Below, piece after piece: positions 11,290 through 22,713 of a stretch of DNA of 64,000 nucleotides. The DNA is from Littorina saxatilis (lineage: Eukaryota > Mollusca > Gastropoda > Littorinimorpha > Littorinidae): the NCBI RefSeq assembly GCF_037325665.1, contig NC_090255.1, positions 26,840,452 through 26,904,451 on the forward strand, read 5' to 3'. Within the stretch, counting starts at the first letter, position 1, and each line of letters opens with the position of its first letter. The notes under the pieces are model-generated. The model ran no database searches and was not told the origin of the DNA. It worked only from the letters and a program-made list of their open reading frames with translations. The position numbers were made by a program, and so were the translations under genes.

Positions 11290-11640
11290 AAGATACTCCT
11301 GTTGGATGTACCCATAACAATCCAGGACCGACAGTTCACCATGGAACTGGACACCGCAACTACGGGAAATTTTGTTTCTTTTCCGGTCTGGAGACAACTA
11401 GGAAAACCGAAGCTGGATGACGTCACACATCGTTATGAGTCTGCCAGCAAGCACGACCTGCCCGTGCTGGGAACTTTCATGGGCCAAACCAAGGATCCAG
11501 TGACTGGTAAGCAAAGCTCAATTCCGTACATCGTCACCAAGATCCCTGATCTGAATCTGCTAGGACGCAACGCAATCCAGACTCTGGGAATTTCTGTGGA
11601 CAATGCTCTAGGACTGAGGAGCATAGAGAGTCACGCTAAG
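11290..11640 (+). pseudogene. retroviral-type aspartic protease region
   Basis: ELDTATTGNFVSF resembles the flap-preceding active-site segment of retropepsins (usual form DTGA or DTGS), and NLLGRNAIQTLGI matches the second conserved block LLGRD. It lies directly after the zinc-knuckle region, as expected in a gag-pol element. Fossil part. Confidence 0.65.
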
Positions 11641-11861
11641 AGTGAGGGTGCAAAACCTACGCATCCAGCGACCTCCAAAGTCTTCAGTCTTCAAGTCCAG
11701 CCTGTGGATGCCAATATCCTCCGTCAAGAGTCAGGAAAAGATCCAGTGATATCTACTGTGATGCGCTACGTCCGTGAAGGCTGGCCACCAAAGAACGCTG
11801 AGATCAATGAAGATGTCAACAAGTTCCGGAAGTTGTCGGACTCTCTCAGTATCTGCCACGG

Positions 11862-12152
11862 ATTGGATTGGATTGGATAAGATTTACAGTCCAGTGAGGT
11901 TACCCTCATGGAAATTCGGGCTGCTTTCTCCCCGGGGAAAGCGAGCTGCCATACATACGGCGCTACCCATATTTTTTTTTCCTGCATGCGTGTATTCATG
12001 TTTCCTGAGACTTAATGCCGTGTGAGATGGAATTTTTTTTACTTTTATTCCAAGTCCCACGGGTATTTGATGGACATTGTTATCTATGCCTATACAATTT
12101 TGCCAGGAAAGACCCTTTTGTCAATCGTGGGATCTTTAACGTGCACACCCCA
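11862..12152 (-). mobile_element. SINE-like insertion inside Gypsy-type element 1
   Basis: From about 12014 the sequence matches the interior of the SINEs at 33553, 34745 and 48677 (GCCGTGTGAGATGGAATTTT and TCGTGGGATCTTTAACGTGC). On the minus strand the other end is an (ATCCA)n tail at 11862-11880. The tRNA head is not seen, so the copy is partial. It is an element within an element. Confidence 0.7.
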
Positions 12153-12179
12153 TGGATCGAGAGTGGTGATTCCACAGAG

Positions 12180-12750
12180 CCTGCAGTCCAAGATCCTTGA
12201 TCTGCTGCATCTCGGACACTTCGGCATGGAACGCATGAAACAGTTGGCAAGAACTGATGTTTACTGGCCCGGTATCGATGCTGCTAATGAGATGGCTACT
12301 CGACGATGTGACTCGTGCGGTGAACATCAGAACAAGCCATCCAAGCCTCCAGTTCACCCATGGATGCTACCAGAAAAGCCGTGGAGCCGCTTACACCTGG
12401 ACCATGCAATCAACTTCATGGGTAGAGACTGGCTGGTGATCACGGATGCTTACTCCAAGTATCCATGCATTCATCCTACGTCATCCACGTCCTCTAGAGC
12501 CACTCTAGACCTGCTGGAAGAAGATTTTGCTCATTTTGGATTGCCTCACACACTTGTCACTGACAACGCGCCGACCTTCACTTCTGAAGAATTTCAGAGC
12601 TGGTGCAAGGAACGGGGGATCACGCACCTGACAGGGGCACCATATCATCCTGCTACCAATGGAGCCGCCGAACGTTTGGTGCAGACATTCAAACAAGCAC
12701 TGAGAAAATCTTCTTTGCCACCGAAGCGTGCTCTTCAAGAGTTCTTGATG
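12180..12750 (+). pseudogene. integrase region, Gypsy-type element 1
   Basis: A zinc-binding HHCC segment (HLGHFGMERMKQL, then CDSCGEHQ) is followed by a DDE core: LDHAINFMG, LVTDNAPTFTSEEF and HPATNGAAERLVQTFK. The order and spacing fit Ty3/Gypsy integrases. Fossil part. Confidence 0.85.
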
Positions 12751-12798
12751 TAGTACCGGAGAACGCCGACATCCTGTGGTTTCTCTCTGAGTGAACTC

Positions 12799-13320
12799 TT
12801 GAATTCCAGGCAGTTACGGACAAGGATCGACACTCTGCAGCCCTCGCCAGCCCACATCGCTCAGGGCAAGCAATCCAAGGAGGCATCCAAGTCTCAGATG
12901 ACTCCAGACTCGAAAGCTGTCGTCAAGGTAATCAGACAGTACAAGGCCGGAGATCCTGTGTATGCTCTGTACCAGGGACCTCGCCGAGACAAACAACCCC
13001 GATGGGTACCAGCAGTCCTCAAGAAGTCTCTGGGTACTCGCTGCTTCAACGTCATGGTCATTCCTCATGGTCCAGTATGGAGACGACACTGGGAACAGCT
13101 ACAACCACGCTACACCACTGAGGAAGACAATGAACCTGGTGAGGAAGTGGACACTGTTTCTGAACTTGTAACAGATCACCCCATGGAGATCTTGGAAACT
13201 GTGCCACAAACTCGGAGACAGACCAAACCCAAAGGTATTCCATCCGTTCCAGAGTATGGACCAGACAATCCAAGACGGTCAAAGAGAACACGCAAACCCA
13301 CAGAGAGACTTTGCTGTTGA
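12799..13320 (+). pseudogene. C-terminal basic region downstream of integrase
   Basis: Contains a GDPVYALYQGPRRDKQPRW segment like the GPY/F-type module and ends with a basic RRSKRTRKPTERL, common at the C end of Gypsy polyproteins. The frame ends about 30 bp before the 3' LTR. Fossil part. Confidence 0.7.
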
Positions 13321-13354
13321 TGCTTGAGGAGTAGCATCAGTTTAGGTGGGGAGG

Positions 13355-13709
13355 TGTTGTGGAGATCGCTAGATACCACTGGAATCGAATGGAAGGATAA
13401 AGAACATTATGGAACTTACTTTGATTTAGTGCGCAGTCACTCATGACGTAAGCGTAGACGCTCATCGGACAGACGGAACTGTGTAGATCTAACCAGATTA
13501 GTGTCGATGTTTCCCGAATATTCTCGTATGTCCATTAAGTAGGGCTGCGCACACGTATTGTTGTTCTTTACCAGTCTTGCACTTGTTCTTTCTTTCACTG
13601 TGCTGAGAGATATTGTCACCGTTGTTCCAGCTGTTAATAAATCTACAGAACCTACACAACTCGTTGTGTCTCCTTTGCGACTGAGAGTGGCGAAAGGAAA
13701 AACACGACA
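13355..13709 (+). repeat. 3' LTR of Gypsy-type element 1
   Basis: Near-identical to 9834-10196. It is preceded by a purine-rich tract (AGGTGGGGAGG) that fits the plus-strand primer site. TATAT follows directly. Confidence 0.9.
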
Positions 13710-13861
13710 TATATATATGTTAGTCATATTGAGAACAGATACAAGTGAAACGGGATAATTGCACTATGATCAACAAACTACTTCGTTTGAATGCAAATGT
13801 GTTGTTGTTCGTCACCCAGAGGGTGGACGTTTGCGTTTGTTCCGGTCAGTCTATATAATGC

Positions 13862-13990
13862 AGGGGCGGATCAGTTGCTTTGTAAGGGGGGGGGGGGGGG
13901 GCACTTTGAATCGAAAGTGAATGTGATGGGCGCTTCGCGCCTCCGAATTTGCTAGGGGGGTCCGGGGGCATGCTCCCCCGGAAAAAATTG
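13862..13990. repeat. G-rich repeat fragment
   Basis: GGGGCGGATC, a run of about 17 G and GGGGGCATGCTCCCCCGG look like pieces of a dispersed G-rich element, possibly related to the one at 25844-26020. Limits are uncertain. Confidence 0.3.
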
Positions 13991-15059
13991 TTGCCCAAAG
14001 AAGCAAAATGGTGCCATCTGGTGCCATTTGAACTTAGAAATGGTCATAGAATCAGCATCACAAAAGTCACTAAAATATCACTCACGCGAACTGTCAAGAC
14101 GCAAAATAGATAAGTTGGTAAATTGCTCTCCTAACGTGACAAAACGAAAGTGTCCGAGGCAGGAGATCGAATGCCATTGGCGTCGTTAATTCAAAAAAAA
14201 AAAAAAGCTTACTGGGTGACGCAAGGGTTTGTCGGACCTGTTCTTCTTAGGGGTTGGGGAGGGGGAGGGTGGGGGGGTGTTGCGTTGCTTTTTTGGTTTT
14301 TTTTAGGGGAGAAGAAGGAAGGAGGAAGGTTTCCCTTACCTGTCTGGAGGTCACCATGTGGATTAAGCACATCTTTGACAGGTAGGATGAATTTTATAAG
14401 TTGTGAAACAGGATTTGGGCCGTCAAAAACAGGTTGAAAAGTTTGTCGAAAATCGGTTGTTTGCGGTGGTTTTTACAGGATATTTCCTGAAGTATTTCAC
14501 AAATCTGTCTGAAATTTGCTGTACAGCTTCCAAACACTTATGGTGTCAATGTAAAGCTCCAGATCCAGTGTAATTCAATATTTCATGAGTTTATAATTTT
14601 CATAAATTATAAACTTATGACAAAACTGTATGTGTTTATGAAAAAATCATAAAAGTTAGAATATGAACCCCAGCCAGCTGTCTGAGCTTCATTAGCTTGC
14701 TATTGTAATACTTAGTATCTGTGCAGAGTATTATATTTCTCAGGTTGAAATCTTTCTGTAGATTGTGTATTCAATATGTGCTAAAATCAAGGTTCGCGAA
14801 TAATATTTTATTCGCATAAATATTATTTACACTGACTACATAATCATAAGCTCCTAAATAATCACTTTATTGAAAGGCATATTGAATTTCACACATGTGT
14901 GCCAACTTTTAGCAAGAAATGATGCTTAGTTATTTTTTAATGTTTTTTTTAAAGATTTACGCCCTCGTTCAGCTAGCTGTGCCACCTATTACAGGGAACC
15001 TTATAAATTGTTCAAGTGAAGTACTGTACAGCCTATTTAGCTTGTTCGTTTTCTCCCTT
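13991..15059. other. no gene recognised
   Basis: AT-rich with a G-rich patch at 14250-14330. No exon or element is supported. Confidence 0.45.
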
Positions 15060-15089
15060 TAAGGTAATTGTGTCTTAACAATCATGTAA

Positions 15090-15520
15090 TCTGCTACAAT
15101 TCTATAAACTGCTGTAAACCTTTCTGCCCTTAAAGTAGATTCATGCCCTTCTGTGTGGGCACCTTCTTCTTCTTCCTCTTCAGTGTTCAGTGTTTGCATT
15201 TGGATGTGTGCTCTCTGGCCAAGTCTTGTTGCACAGGGGTGGCAAGGAAAGGCCACCCTCTCAGAACGTGTTGCAGAGTCTGTTCTTCCTACCCTAGCCA
15301 CAGTCGCACGCTGTAGGTGCAAAACCTATCCTTTTGGGGTGTACCTTCAGACAGCAGTGTCCTGTGCGAAGGCGGAAGATGGCTCTCTGTTCTGTGTGAG
15401 TAAGATGGGGATATGGTCTTGAATGAGCTGGTATCTGTCTGTCTTTTTTTCAAAGAAGCTCCAGCACCAGCCAAGTGTTGACTGTTTTCTTTATGCATAA
15501 CCTAGTCCTGGCAGCAGCTG
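15090..15520 (-). pseudogene. decayed LINE reverse transcriptase C-terminal piece
   Basis: Reading the minus strand from about 15410 gives FRLRTGHCCLKVHPKRIGF followed by PTACDCG. This fits the conserved RLRTGHxxLxxHLxRIG...CxCG block that follows the RT domain in many I/Jockey/Nimb-type LINEs. A TAG stop follows the CDCG, and other stops and a frame change come soon after, so it is a short dead fragment. Upstream minus-strand sequence (WTTAAARTR) is consistent with the same region but weak. The clade cannot be fixed by eye. Confidence 0.6.
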
Positions 15521-16676
15521 TTGTCCATCTGTAAACAAGCAAGATCATTATTATAATATATTGATGGTGTATTTGTTTTACCAGAAAGACGAGTAAAATA
15601 CCACTTCATTTTTGTTTCAGTAATGAGGCATACATGCAGTTGAACGATCATATCTTGTGATATCTGCACTCTGAAAAAAACCTACTATTCAAAATGTACT
15701 TTTACATCTTGTTTTTTTAACTTAGGCTGTTGAAGATCCACATGTACCACCCAAAAGGAGCCTGGCGATACTGGCATGCTTTAATTAAGATGACGTGTTA
15801 CTCAGAAATAGTGCTTTCAGTTATGCGCTATAGAAATCTCCTTAATAAATAAATAAATACTGGTGGTGGTTCGCTGCAAAACATAACCTGATATGATTTC
15901 TTCATAGCACCTGACTGGAAATGAAGTTTCATTCAATAAAAACTATACTGCGCCAGATTTACAGCAGTTCTGTTGAATTCACACAGTCAGAAAAGTTCAA
16001 GGCTGTCCTCAACATTCTATGCTCACACACACACACACACGACTTGACTTCACTTAGGAAGGTTATGAGATGCTTAAATCATCTGTCTTGCCACTATTTC
16101 ATCACAAGTAACCACTGTGTTTATTGCTGGTATGTGCCCAAGTGGAGGGATAGTCTTACCCCATGTAAAAAAAAACACCTGGCAGGTGATCTGAGATGCC
16201 TTTAATAACACAAAGCTGCCTCTGTAAACAATTCTGCTTTTACACATGCTATCCCTTAACTTGGATTCATACCAAAAATCAAACCTAGCTTCATAGGAAA
16301 CAGTCAGAATGTTGCTTCAGCATTTAGAATTATAATCTTATTCCATGTACACGCCTTGGCAAATCTGACTTGATCACTACAGCAAGAAGTCCGTGTGTTG
16401 ATTGTTCATATGTGACCAAGTTGAGGGATGAGCTTATCCTATGTTAAAGCCTGGCCTGAACTGAGACGGTGAAGAGAAGTAGTGTGCCTTTAATGACACA
16501 ATGCTTTCTTTGTAAGCAATAGATTCAACATCTCAGATCTGGTCAGGCCTATACAAATGCCATCCCTCAACAGTCAACTTGTTTCATACAAAAATCATGT
16601 GCCTGGCTATTTTCTGTACAGAGTGGGGATTTGTTGTTCTCTTTTTCCAAATCCAAAATAAGCAAAATCAGGTCTT
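15521..16676. other. no gene recognised
   Basis: AT-rich with a short (CA)n near 16023. The phrase GTGTGCCCAAGTGGAGGGAT-like recurs at 16132 and about 16415 and again near 34553, hinting at an old dispersed repeat. Confidence 0.4.
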
Positions 16677-17434
16677 AACAAGTCGCGTAAGGCGAAAATA
16701 CAACATTTAGTCAAGTAGCTGTCGAACTCACAGAATGAAACTGAACGCAATGCAATGTTTCAGCAAGACCGTAGCATCGTCAGTCCACCGCTCATGGCGA
16801 AGGCAGTGAAATTGACAAGAAGAGCGGGGTAGTAGTTGCGCTGAGAAGGATAGCACGCTTTTCTGTACCTCTCTTCGTTTTAACTTTCTGAGCGTGTTTT
16901 TAATCCAAACATATCATATCTATATGTTTTTGGAATCAGGAACCGACAAGAAATAAGATGAAAGTGCTTTTAAATTGATTTCGAAAAAAATGTTTTGATA
17001 GTAATTTTTATATATTTAATTTTCAGAGCTTGTTTTTAATCCAAATATAACATATGTATATGTTTTTGGAATCAGCAAATGATGGAGAATAAGATAAACG
17101 TAAATTTGGATCGTTTTAGAAAAAAATAATTTTTTTTACAATTTTCAGATTTTTAATGACCAAAGTCATTGATTAAATTTTAAGCCACCAAGCTGAAATG
17201 CAATACCGAAGTCCGGGCTTTGTCGAACATTACTTGACCAAAATTTCAACCAATTTGGTTAAAAAATGAGGGCGTGACAGTGCCGCCTCAACTTTCACGA
17301 AAAGCCGGATATGACGTCATCAAAGACATTTATCAAAAAAATGAAAAAATTGTATGGGGATATCATACCCAGAAACTCTCATGTCAAATTTTATAAAGAT
17401 CGGTCCAGTAGTTTGGTCTGAATCGCTCTACACG

Positions 17435-17497
<63 letters not shown>

Positions 17498-17560
17498 CAC
17501 GACCCTCGTCTCGATTCCCCCCTCGATGTTAAAACATTTAGTCATAACTTGACTAAATGT
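16677..17560 (+). mobile_element. Rpt-1 copy C
   Basis: Complete copy from AACAAGTCGCG to CTTGACTAAATGT. It contains a long (CA)n at 17432-17493. Copy D starts at the next base with no spacer. Confidence 0.9.
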
Positions 17561-18318
17561 AACAAGTCGCGTAAGGCGAAAATACAATATTTAGTCAAGT
17601 AGCTGTCGAACTCACAGAATGAAACTGAACGCAACGCAACGCAGCAAGACCGTATATTCGTAGCATCGTCACTCCACCGCCCGTGGCAAAGGCAGTGCCC
17701 GTGGAATTGACAAGAAGAGCGGGATATTCGTTGCGCTGAGAAGGATAGCACGCTTTTCTGTACCTCTCTTCGTTTTAACTTTCTGAGCGTGTTTTTAATC
17801 CAAACATATCATATCTATATGTTTTTGGAATCAGGAACCGACAAGGAATAAGATGAAAGTGTTTTTAAACTGATTTCGAAAAAAAAATTTGATAATAATT
17901 TTTATATATTTAATTTTCAGAGCTTGTTTTTAATCCGAATATAACATATTTATATGTTTTTGGAATCAGCAAATGATGGAGAATAAGATAAACGTAAATT
18001 TGGATCGTTTTATAAATTTTTAATTTTTTTTACAATTTTCCAATTTTTAATGACCAAAGTCATTAATTAATTTTTAAGCCACCAAGCTGAAATGCAATAC
18101 CGAACCCCGGGCTTCGTCGAAGATTACTTGACCAAAATTTCAACCAATTTGGTTGAAAAATGAGGGCGTGACAGTGCCGCCTCAACTTTCACGAAAAGCC
18201 GGATATGACGTCATCAAAGACATTTATCAAAAAAATGAAAAAAACGTTCGGGGATTTCATACCCAGGAACTCTCATGTCAAATTTCATAAAGATCGGTCC
18301 AGTAGTTTAGTCTGAATC

Positions 18319-18356
<38 letters not shown>

Positions 18357-18425
18357 CATACACCACTACCCTCGTTTCGATTCCCCCTCGATGTTAAAAT
18401 ATTTAGTCAAAACTTGACTAAATAT
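17561..18425 (+). mobile_element. Rpt-1 copy D
   Basis: Complete copy directly head-to-tail with copy C, ending CTTGACTAAATAT and followed by AAAAA. The abutment defines both element boundaries to the base. Confidence 0.9.
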
Positions 18426-18548
18426 AAAAAGGAGCAAGTCTTAAAATGGGAGTGAATTTACAGATGTTATGAACAAGAAGTCTGCGTAAACAGGGTCATT
18501 AATAGGAAGGAGTCTTAGATTGGGGTGTCTTAAAAGGGGCAGGGGTGG

Positions 18549-20096
18549 TGTCACGTTTCAATATATCACTTAAGGTGATTATGAACCGGTTAATTACTAC
18601 TAATTAACTAACCACACCACGATCCACTCTCGCAGTCATACAATTAAATAGAGTCAACAAAAGGATAAGTTTCAGACGCCTGTTTATGTATAAACTCACC
18701 ACCTCCCTCGAGCCTTCACTCAAAATATGTTCCTTTCACGTTCTCAACACGTAAAAAACCCGTGGTCACTGACAAAATGCCAGTGGTATATAGAAAATTA
18801 ACGTAACACGCTGAACCCGTGTAAATACAGTCGAAATGAGAATGTTCTGTTCAAAAGCTCTAGTTCATGCAGGTGTCAACACCCCACGTTGTCGCTACTC
18901 CAATGTAATCACGGATAAGAAAAGACAACGGTGGTCAACGGGGTGCGTAAGACATGGTGCACTTAGCTTTCTTTCTGTATGCTGGTTAGCCGGTATGCAG
19001 GTTAGCCGGTTCGCTGGTTAGCCGGTCTGCTGGTTAGCCGGTTCGCTGGTTAGCCGGTCTGCTGGTTAGCGTGGCTTCCTCAGGTCCCAGCTCCAACGTC
19101 TGCAGCTAGCAGTGTCCCGCCAAAGGCAGCCGTGCAGCGGTTACAGGAACACGAAACGAAGGCTGCAAACAGAAAGCATCGGTGCACTAAACATGTCTGC
19201 TACCCCTCACCCACCACCTTTAAACATGTCATCTTTAAATATCTCATCGAGCACGTGGGCCTGCACAAAACGGACTTTTTACAACAACAAAACAGTCACT
19301 TTTCGTCCTTCTCTCCCTATCTGCAAAAACCATATACAGATTAATATTTTAGCGTCATAGAGAGTAAATTATGCGCTAACCTGGAAAGAATAACAGAGAG
19401 TAAATTATTCCACAACACAGACTCATCAACAGCGTTTAATGATTTATTACCTCAAAAGCCTATGATTGTAGTACTCTCTCAAGGAAGCAAAGTCCGCCTC
19501 CTCCCTGGAACAGCCTCTGTTCGTCAACAGTGACCAAAAACGTCCAGAACCCCTTGTCGAATCCTTATGCGAAAGCCATCGCCGACGAAGGAAAGTTGAC
19601 GACTTGTCCTCAGCAAAATACGTGGCAGAAAAAAGGAATAACTTGTGGAAGTTCCCCTAGAGTGCCGAATATAACATTCGGTGAAAAACCATCATACTCT
19701 AGAAACTGTGTATTAGATCCTTCCCCTTCTGCCGCTGGGTGTCAAGTGCGCCGCCCTTGTGTCTCAGTCAGACAACCTAGCCAATAACACGTGACTGACC
19801 TTGTCACAAAACCAGTCCAGCTATACACAATTCTGCCTCCCCAAGCAGAAAAAAGACACGAGAAACTCAATCCCTGAAAATCCCGTGCGCGCTGTCAGCG
19901 AAAAACCGTCAGCCCTATGACAGCAGAAACCTCCACTGTAAAACTCGTGCGCAGCAAACCCTCCGTGTTCATTGAGCACTGTCAGCAAACTCTGCTGTAG
20001 CCCAATATCACGTACAGGCGCTTTCTATCATAATCGACCAAGAACAGGCACTCCACTGAGTGACACTTTCTTGGTCTCTGTCACCCGATCGTGACA
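18549..20096 (-). repeat. LTR of Gypsy-type element 2 (3' LTR, left side)
   Basis: Bounded by TGTCACG and CGTGACA, which are inverse of each other. 1548 bp. Small reading frames inside it recur in the other LTR and are not genes. Confidence 0.9.
18984..19072. repeat. minisatellite inside the LTR
   Basis: Units of about 15 bp of the form CTGGTTAGCCGGTTCG / CTGGTTAGCCGGTCTG, about six copies. The same array is at about 24566-24654 in the other LTR. Confidence 0.9.
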
Positions 20097-20112
20097 CACC
20101 TCCCCTCTTCAA
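20097..20112 (-). other. polypurine tract of Gypsy-type element 2
   Basis: On the minus strand GAAGAGGGGAGGTG sits directly before the 3' LTR, as expected for second-strand priming. Confidence 0.75.
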
Positions 20113-20330
20113 GACGAAACCTCGGTTTCGCTCACAGTCATGTTCTCCTCTCCAGCCCGAGAGAGAAAGTCAGCTCCAACATTGTTGGCGCCCGGAATGA
20201 CGCGTACCGTGAATTGGTACGGTTGGAGGATCAACGCCCAGCGCATAAGTCTGGCGTTTGCCAACCTTGCAACCTGAAGATATTGCAGAGGTTGATGGTC
20301 TGTTTCCAGACAGAAAGGTCGTCCTCAAGA
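20113..20330 (-). pseudogene. RNase H-like piece near the 3' LTR
   Basis: The minus strand encodes TDHQPLQYLQ and, later, VIPGANNVGADFLSRA, the usual C-terminal block of Ty3/Gypsy RNase H. Its reading frame ends just before the polypurine tract. It lies downstream of integrase in this element. Fossil part. Confidence 0.75.
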
Positions 20331-22713
20331 ACGAGCAACCCCTCGTTTCACCCCTGATGACTGCAACCTTCTCTGTCTTCTTGTCTTTGTTCTTCTGGTC
20401 TTTGTTCTTCTCCCCGTAGGCTGTCCTCTCTATGTAGGCGCGCAGCAGGTTGGCGTGGTACAGGCGTGCTTTCCCGTGCATGACGATCCTGTAGTCGTTC
20501 TGGCCCACTTTCGCTGTCACCTCAAAAGGTCCTTGCCACTGCAGTTGTAGCTTGTTGTGTTTGACAGGTAGAAGTAGCAACACCCGTTCTCCAATCTTGA
20601 AGCTGCGCGGCCGTGCCTTGCGGTCGAATCCTCGCGCGTAACGCTGTGCTGCTCTTCCCAGGTTCTCTTGAGCCAGTTTGCAGGTCTCTTCAATCCTGTT
20701 CCTGAGTTCTACGATGTAGGTCGCTGTCGTCTGCACCTCCTCGTCAGCTTCTTCGTCCGTCCAAGCCTGACGCAGGATAGCCATGGGACCGCGTACCTGT
20801 CTGCCGTACAACAACTCAAATGGGGAAAAGCCCAAGCTCTCCTGAGGAACCTCGCGGTATGCAAAAAGCAATGCTGGGATGTACCTGTCCCACGTGCGTG
20901 GTTTCTCCTGAGCTAGTTTCCTCAGCATGGTCTTCAAGGTGCCATTGAACCTTTCCACCAGTCCGTTGCACTGAGCATGGTAAGGAGTGGTGAAGTGCTG
21001 CTCCAGTGATAGCAGTCGTGCTGCCTCCGCCATCACTCCTCCCGTGAACTGCGTGCCTCTGTCGGTGAGTACCTCTGATGGAATTCCCAGCCGGGACCAC
21101 ATAGTAACCAGAGCCTCAGCTACTCGCGTGGCTTCAATCGATTTCAGAGGGATCGCCTCTGGGTATCGAGTAGCGTAGTCCACCATGGTAAAAATGTATC
21201 TGTTTCCGTCCTCAGACGCAGGCAAGATGGGCCCGATGATGTCCACTGCCACCCGACGAAAGGGTTCGTCGATGAGCGGCATCTTCTCCAAGGGGACCTT
21301 CCTCACCCTTCCTTTGGCAACCACCTTCTGGCACTTATCGCAGGACGCACAGAAACGTCGGACATCCGTGCAGATGCCTGGCCAGTAAAAGTGGCGCCAG
21401 ACACGATCCGTGGTCTTCTTGGTGCCAAGATGACCTCCCAGAATCGAGTCGTGTGCCGTTGCCATGACACCCTCGCGAAACTCGCGAGGCACGACAACCT
21501 GTTTGAATGTATCTTCTTGGTTGCTGAACTCACGGTAGAGCAACTTCTTGTCCCTGAGGAACCTTGACCTCCCATGCTTCCCGCTCAGCTTCACCTTCCC
21601 CGACTTCGCGTGCTCCCGAGGAGTCGCTAATGTCGGATCAGATGCCTGAGCCTTCGCGAGAAGCGCGGGGGTCACGTTCCCCAGGGCAGCTCGTGCAGCA
21701 GGTAGGGGTTTGAGAGGTTTGTCCTCTCGCTCCGCCTGTGCCCGCGTGAGCACTGAAATGACGTCGGGAGACCGATAAACGGGAACCTCCCTGGTGACGC
21801 CGTCCACAAACTGAACCCGGTTCCCAATGAGCAGGTCGCATGGAGGATCGTCCATGACGACGGCCACAATGGTCCCCGTGAACAACGGTGTTACGACCTT
21901 GATCACTGCCGTGTTCAAGTCGTAAGCGTGAGATGCCTCGGCCATTCTCACTCTTATGCTGTCTCCTGTGTAGGCCATAGCTGGAACTAGACTCGCCCGA
22001 ACCACTATCATGTCTGCCCCTGTGTCCCGCAGACCTTCGCCCTTCACTCCGTTAACGTAGACGTTGCAGTGGGGCTGGAAATGTTTCCTGGAGCACGGAA
22101 CGCAGAGTTGTGGAATTGTGCATGAGCTCGTGACGTCCCTTAGCTCCTCACTGCCAACAAAGTGTACGCCCTTCTGGTCAGCCTGTCTCCTGTGGCAGTC
22201 CTTCTTCACGTGGCCCCGCTTGTTGCAGTAATAACACTGGATGTCAGTTCTGGAACTTGATCCTTTGTGTCCCTGATCGTCCTTCCCGTCCTTGGGTCCT
22301 GAAGAACCTGAATTTCCCGATTTTCCCGGCCGTGAGCCTGAAGATTTGCCAGAGATCGCCTGGGCGTCCTCGTGTACTCTGATCCAGTCGGCTGCTTCCT
22401 GAGTAGTCTTAGGCTGGTGCTCCTGCACGAAGGTCACCACCTCAGGTCGCAGGCTGGACATCAGTTGTTCCATGACAATGAGGTCAGCAAGGTCGTTGAC
22501 GGTCCAGTCCTTTTCGGCCATCTCCACCCAGCGCCGCAGGTAGAGATTAAGGCGTGCCACAAACTGATGGCTCAGCTCGCCGCTCAGTCTCTTGCTGTTA
22601 CGCAGACGTCGTCTGTAGGCTTCCGCAGTCAGGTTGAAGCGCTGGAGTAACGCCTTCTTTAGTGCCTGATAGTCTCTCGCCTCGTCGTCATCCAAAGCGT
22701 TGTAGAGCTGCAA
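20170..22713 (-). CDS. gag end, protease and integrase open frame of Gypsy-type element 2
   Basis: An 847-codon open stretch. Capsid-like sequence occupies about residues 1-120, a CCHC knuckle CYYCNKRGHVKKDC near 160, a protease with GLRDTGADMIVVRAS near 232, an HHCC segment (HDSILGGHLG, CASCDKC) near 435-480, and a DDE integrase core (VDIIGPI, TDRGTQFTGG, HAQCNGLVERFNG) near 500-620. A GPY/F-like module (WQGPFEVTAKVG) follows near 740. The order is that of a gag-pol polyprotein of the Ty3/Gypsy group. It is a fossil mobile-element frame, not a host gene. Confidence 0.85.
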   Translation of the reverse strand: MQLYNALDDDEARDYQALKKALLQRFNLTAEAYRRRLRNSKRLSGELSHQFVARLNLYLRRWVEMAEKDWTVNDLADLIVMEQLMSSLRPEVVTFVQEHQPKTTQEAADWIRVHEDAQAISGKSSGSRPGKSGNSGSSGPKDGKDDQGHKGSSSRTDIQCYYCNKRGHVKKDCHRRQADQKGVHFVGSEELRDVTSSCTIPQLCVPCSRKHFQPHCNVYVNGVKGEGLRDTGADMIVVRASLVPAMAYTGDSIRVRMAEASHAYDLNTAVIKVVTPLFTGTIVAVVMDDPPCDLLIGNRVQFVDGVTREVPVYRSPDVISVLTRAQAEREDKPLKPLPAARAALGNVTPALLAKAQASDPTLATPREHAKSGKVKLSGKHGRSRFLRDKKLLYREFSNQEDTFKQVVVPREFREGVMATAHDSILGGHLGTKKTTDRVWRHFYWPGICTDVRRFCASCDKCQKVVAKGRVRKVPLEKMPLIDEPFRRVAVDIIGPILPASEDGNRYIFTMVDYATRYPEAIPLKSIEATRVAEALVTMWSRLGIPSEVLTDRGTQFTGGVMAEAARLLSLEQHFTTPYHAQCNGLVERFNGTLKTMLRKLAQEKPRTWDRYIPALLFAYREVPQESLGFSPFELLYGRQVRGPMAILRQAWTDEEADEEVQTTATYIVELRNRIEETCKLAQENLGRAAQRYARGFDRKARPRSFKIGERVLLLLPVKHNKLQLQWQGPFEVTAKVGQNDYRIVMHGKARLYHANLLRAYIERTAYGEKNKDQKNKDKKTEKVAVIRGETRGCSFLRTTFLSGNRPSTSAISSGCKVGKRQTYALGVDPPTVPIHGTRHSGRQQCWS

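Larger units (their letters stand above)
9834..13709 (+). mobile_element. Gypsy-type LTR retrotransposon 1 (fossil)
   Basis: Flanked by LTRs of 363 and 355 bp and by an apparent 5-bp duplication TATAT. Recognised parts in order are a gag region with paired CCHC knuckles, an aspartic protease, an integrase and a basic tail before a purine-rich tract. The copy is broken, with several breaks, and shorter than usual for the family. A SINE-like sequence has inserted in its middle. The LTRs differ by about four substitutions and one small indel, near 1 percent, which suggests a recent insertion. Confidence 0.85.

Noticed and set aside
15059-15498. Independent small proteins on the minus strand
   Set aside because: They are out-of-phase readings of the decayed LINE fragment.
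16677-18425. Rpt-1 as a standard TIR transposon
   Set aside because: The inverted motif is not terminal at the 5' side; 26 bp lie outside it in every complete copy, and no duplication is visible.
18836-19787. Short frames repeated at 24418-25372
   Set aside because: They lie in the two LTRs and are duplicated with them; no protein features.
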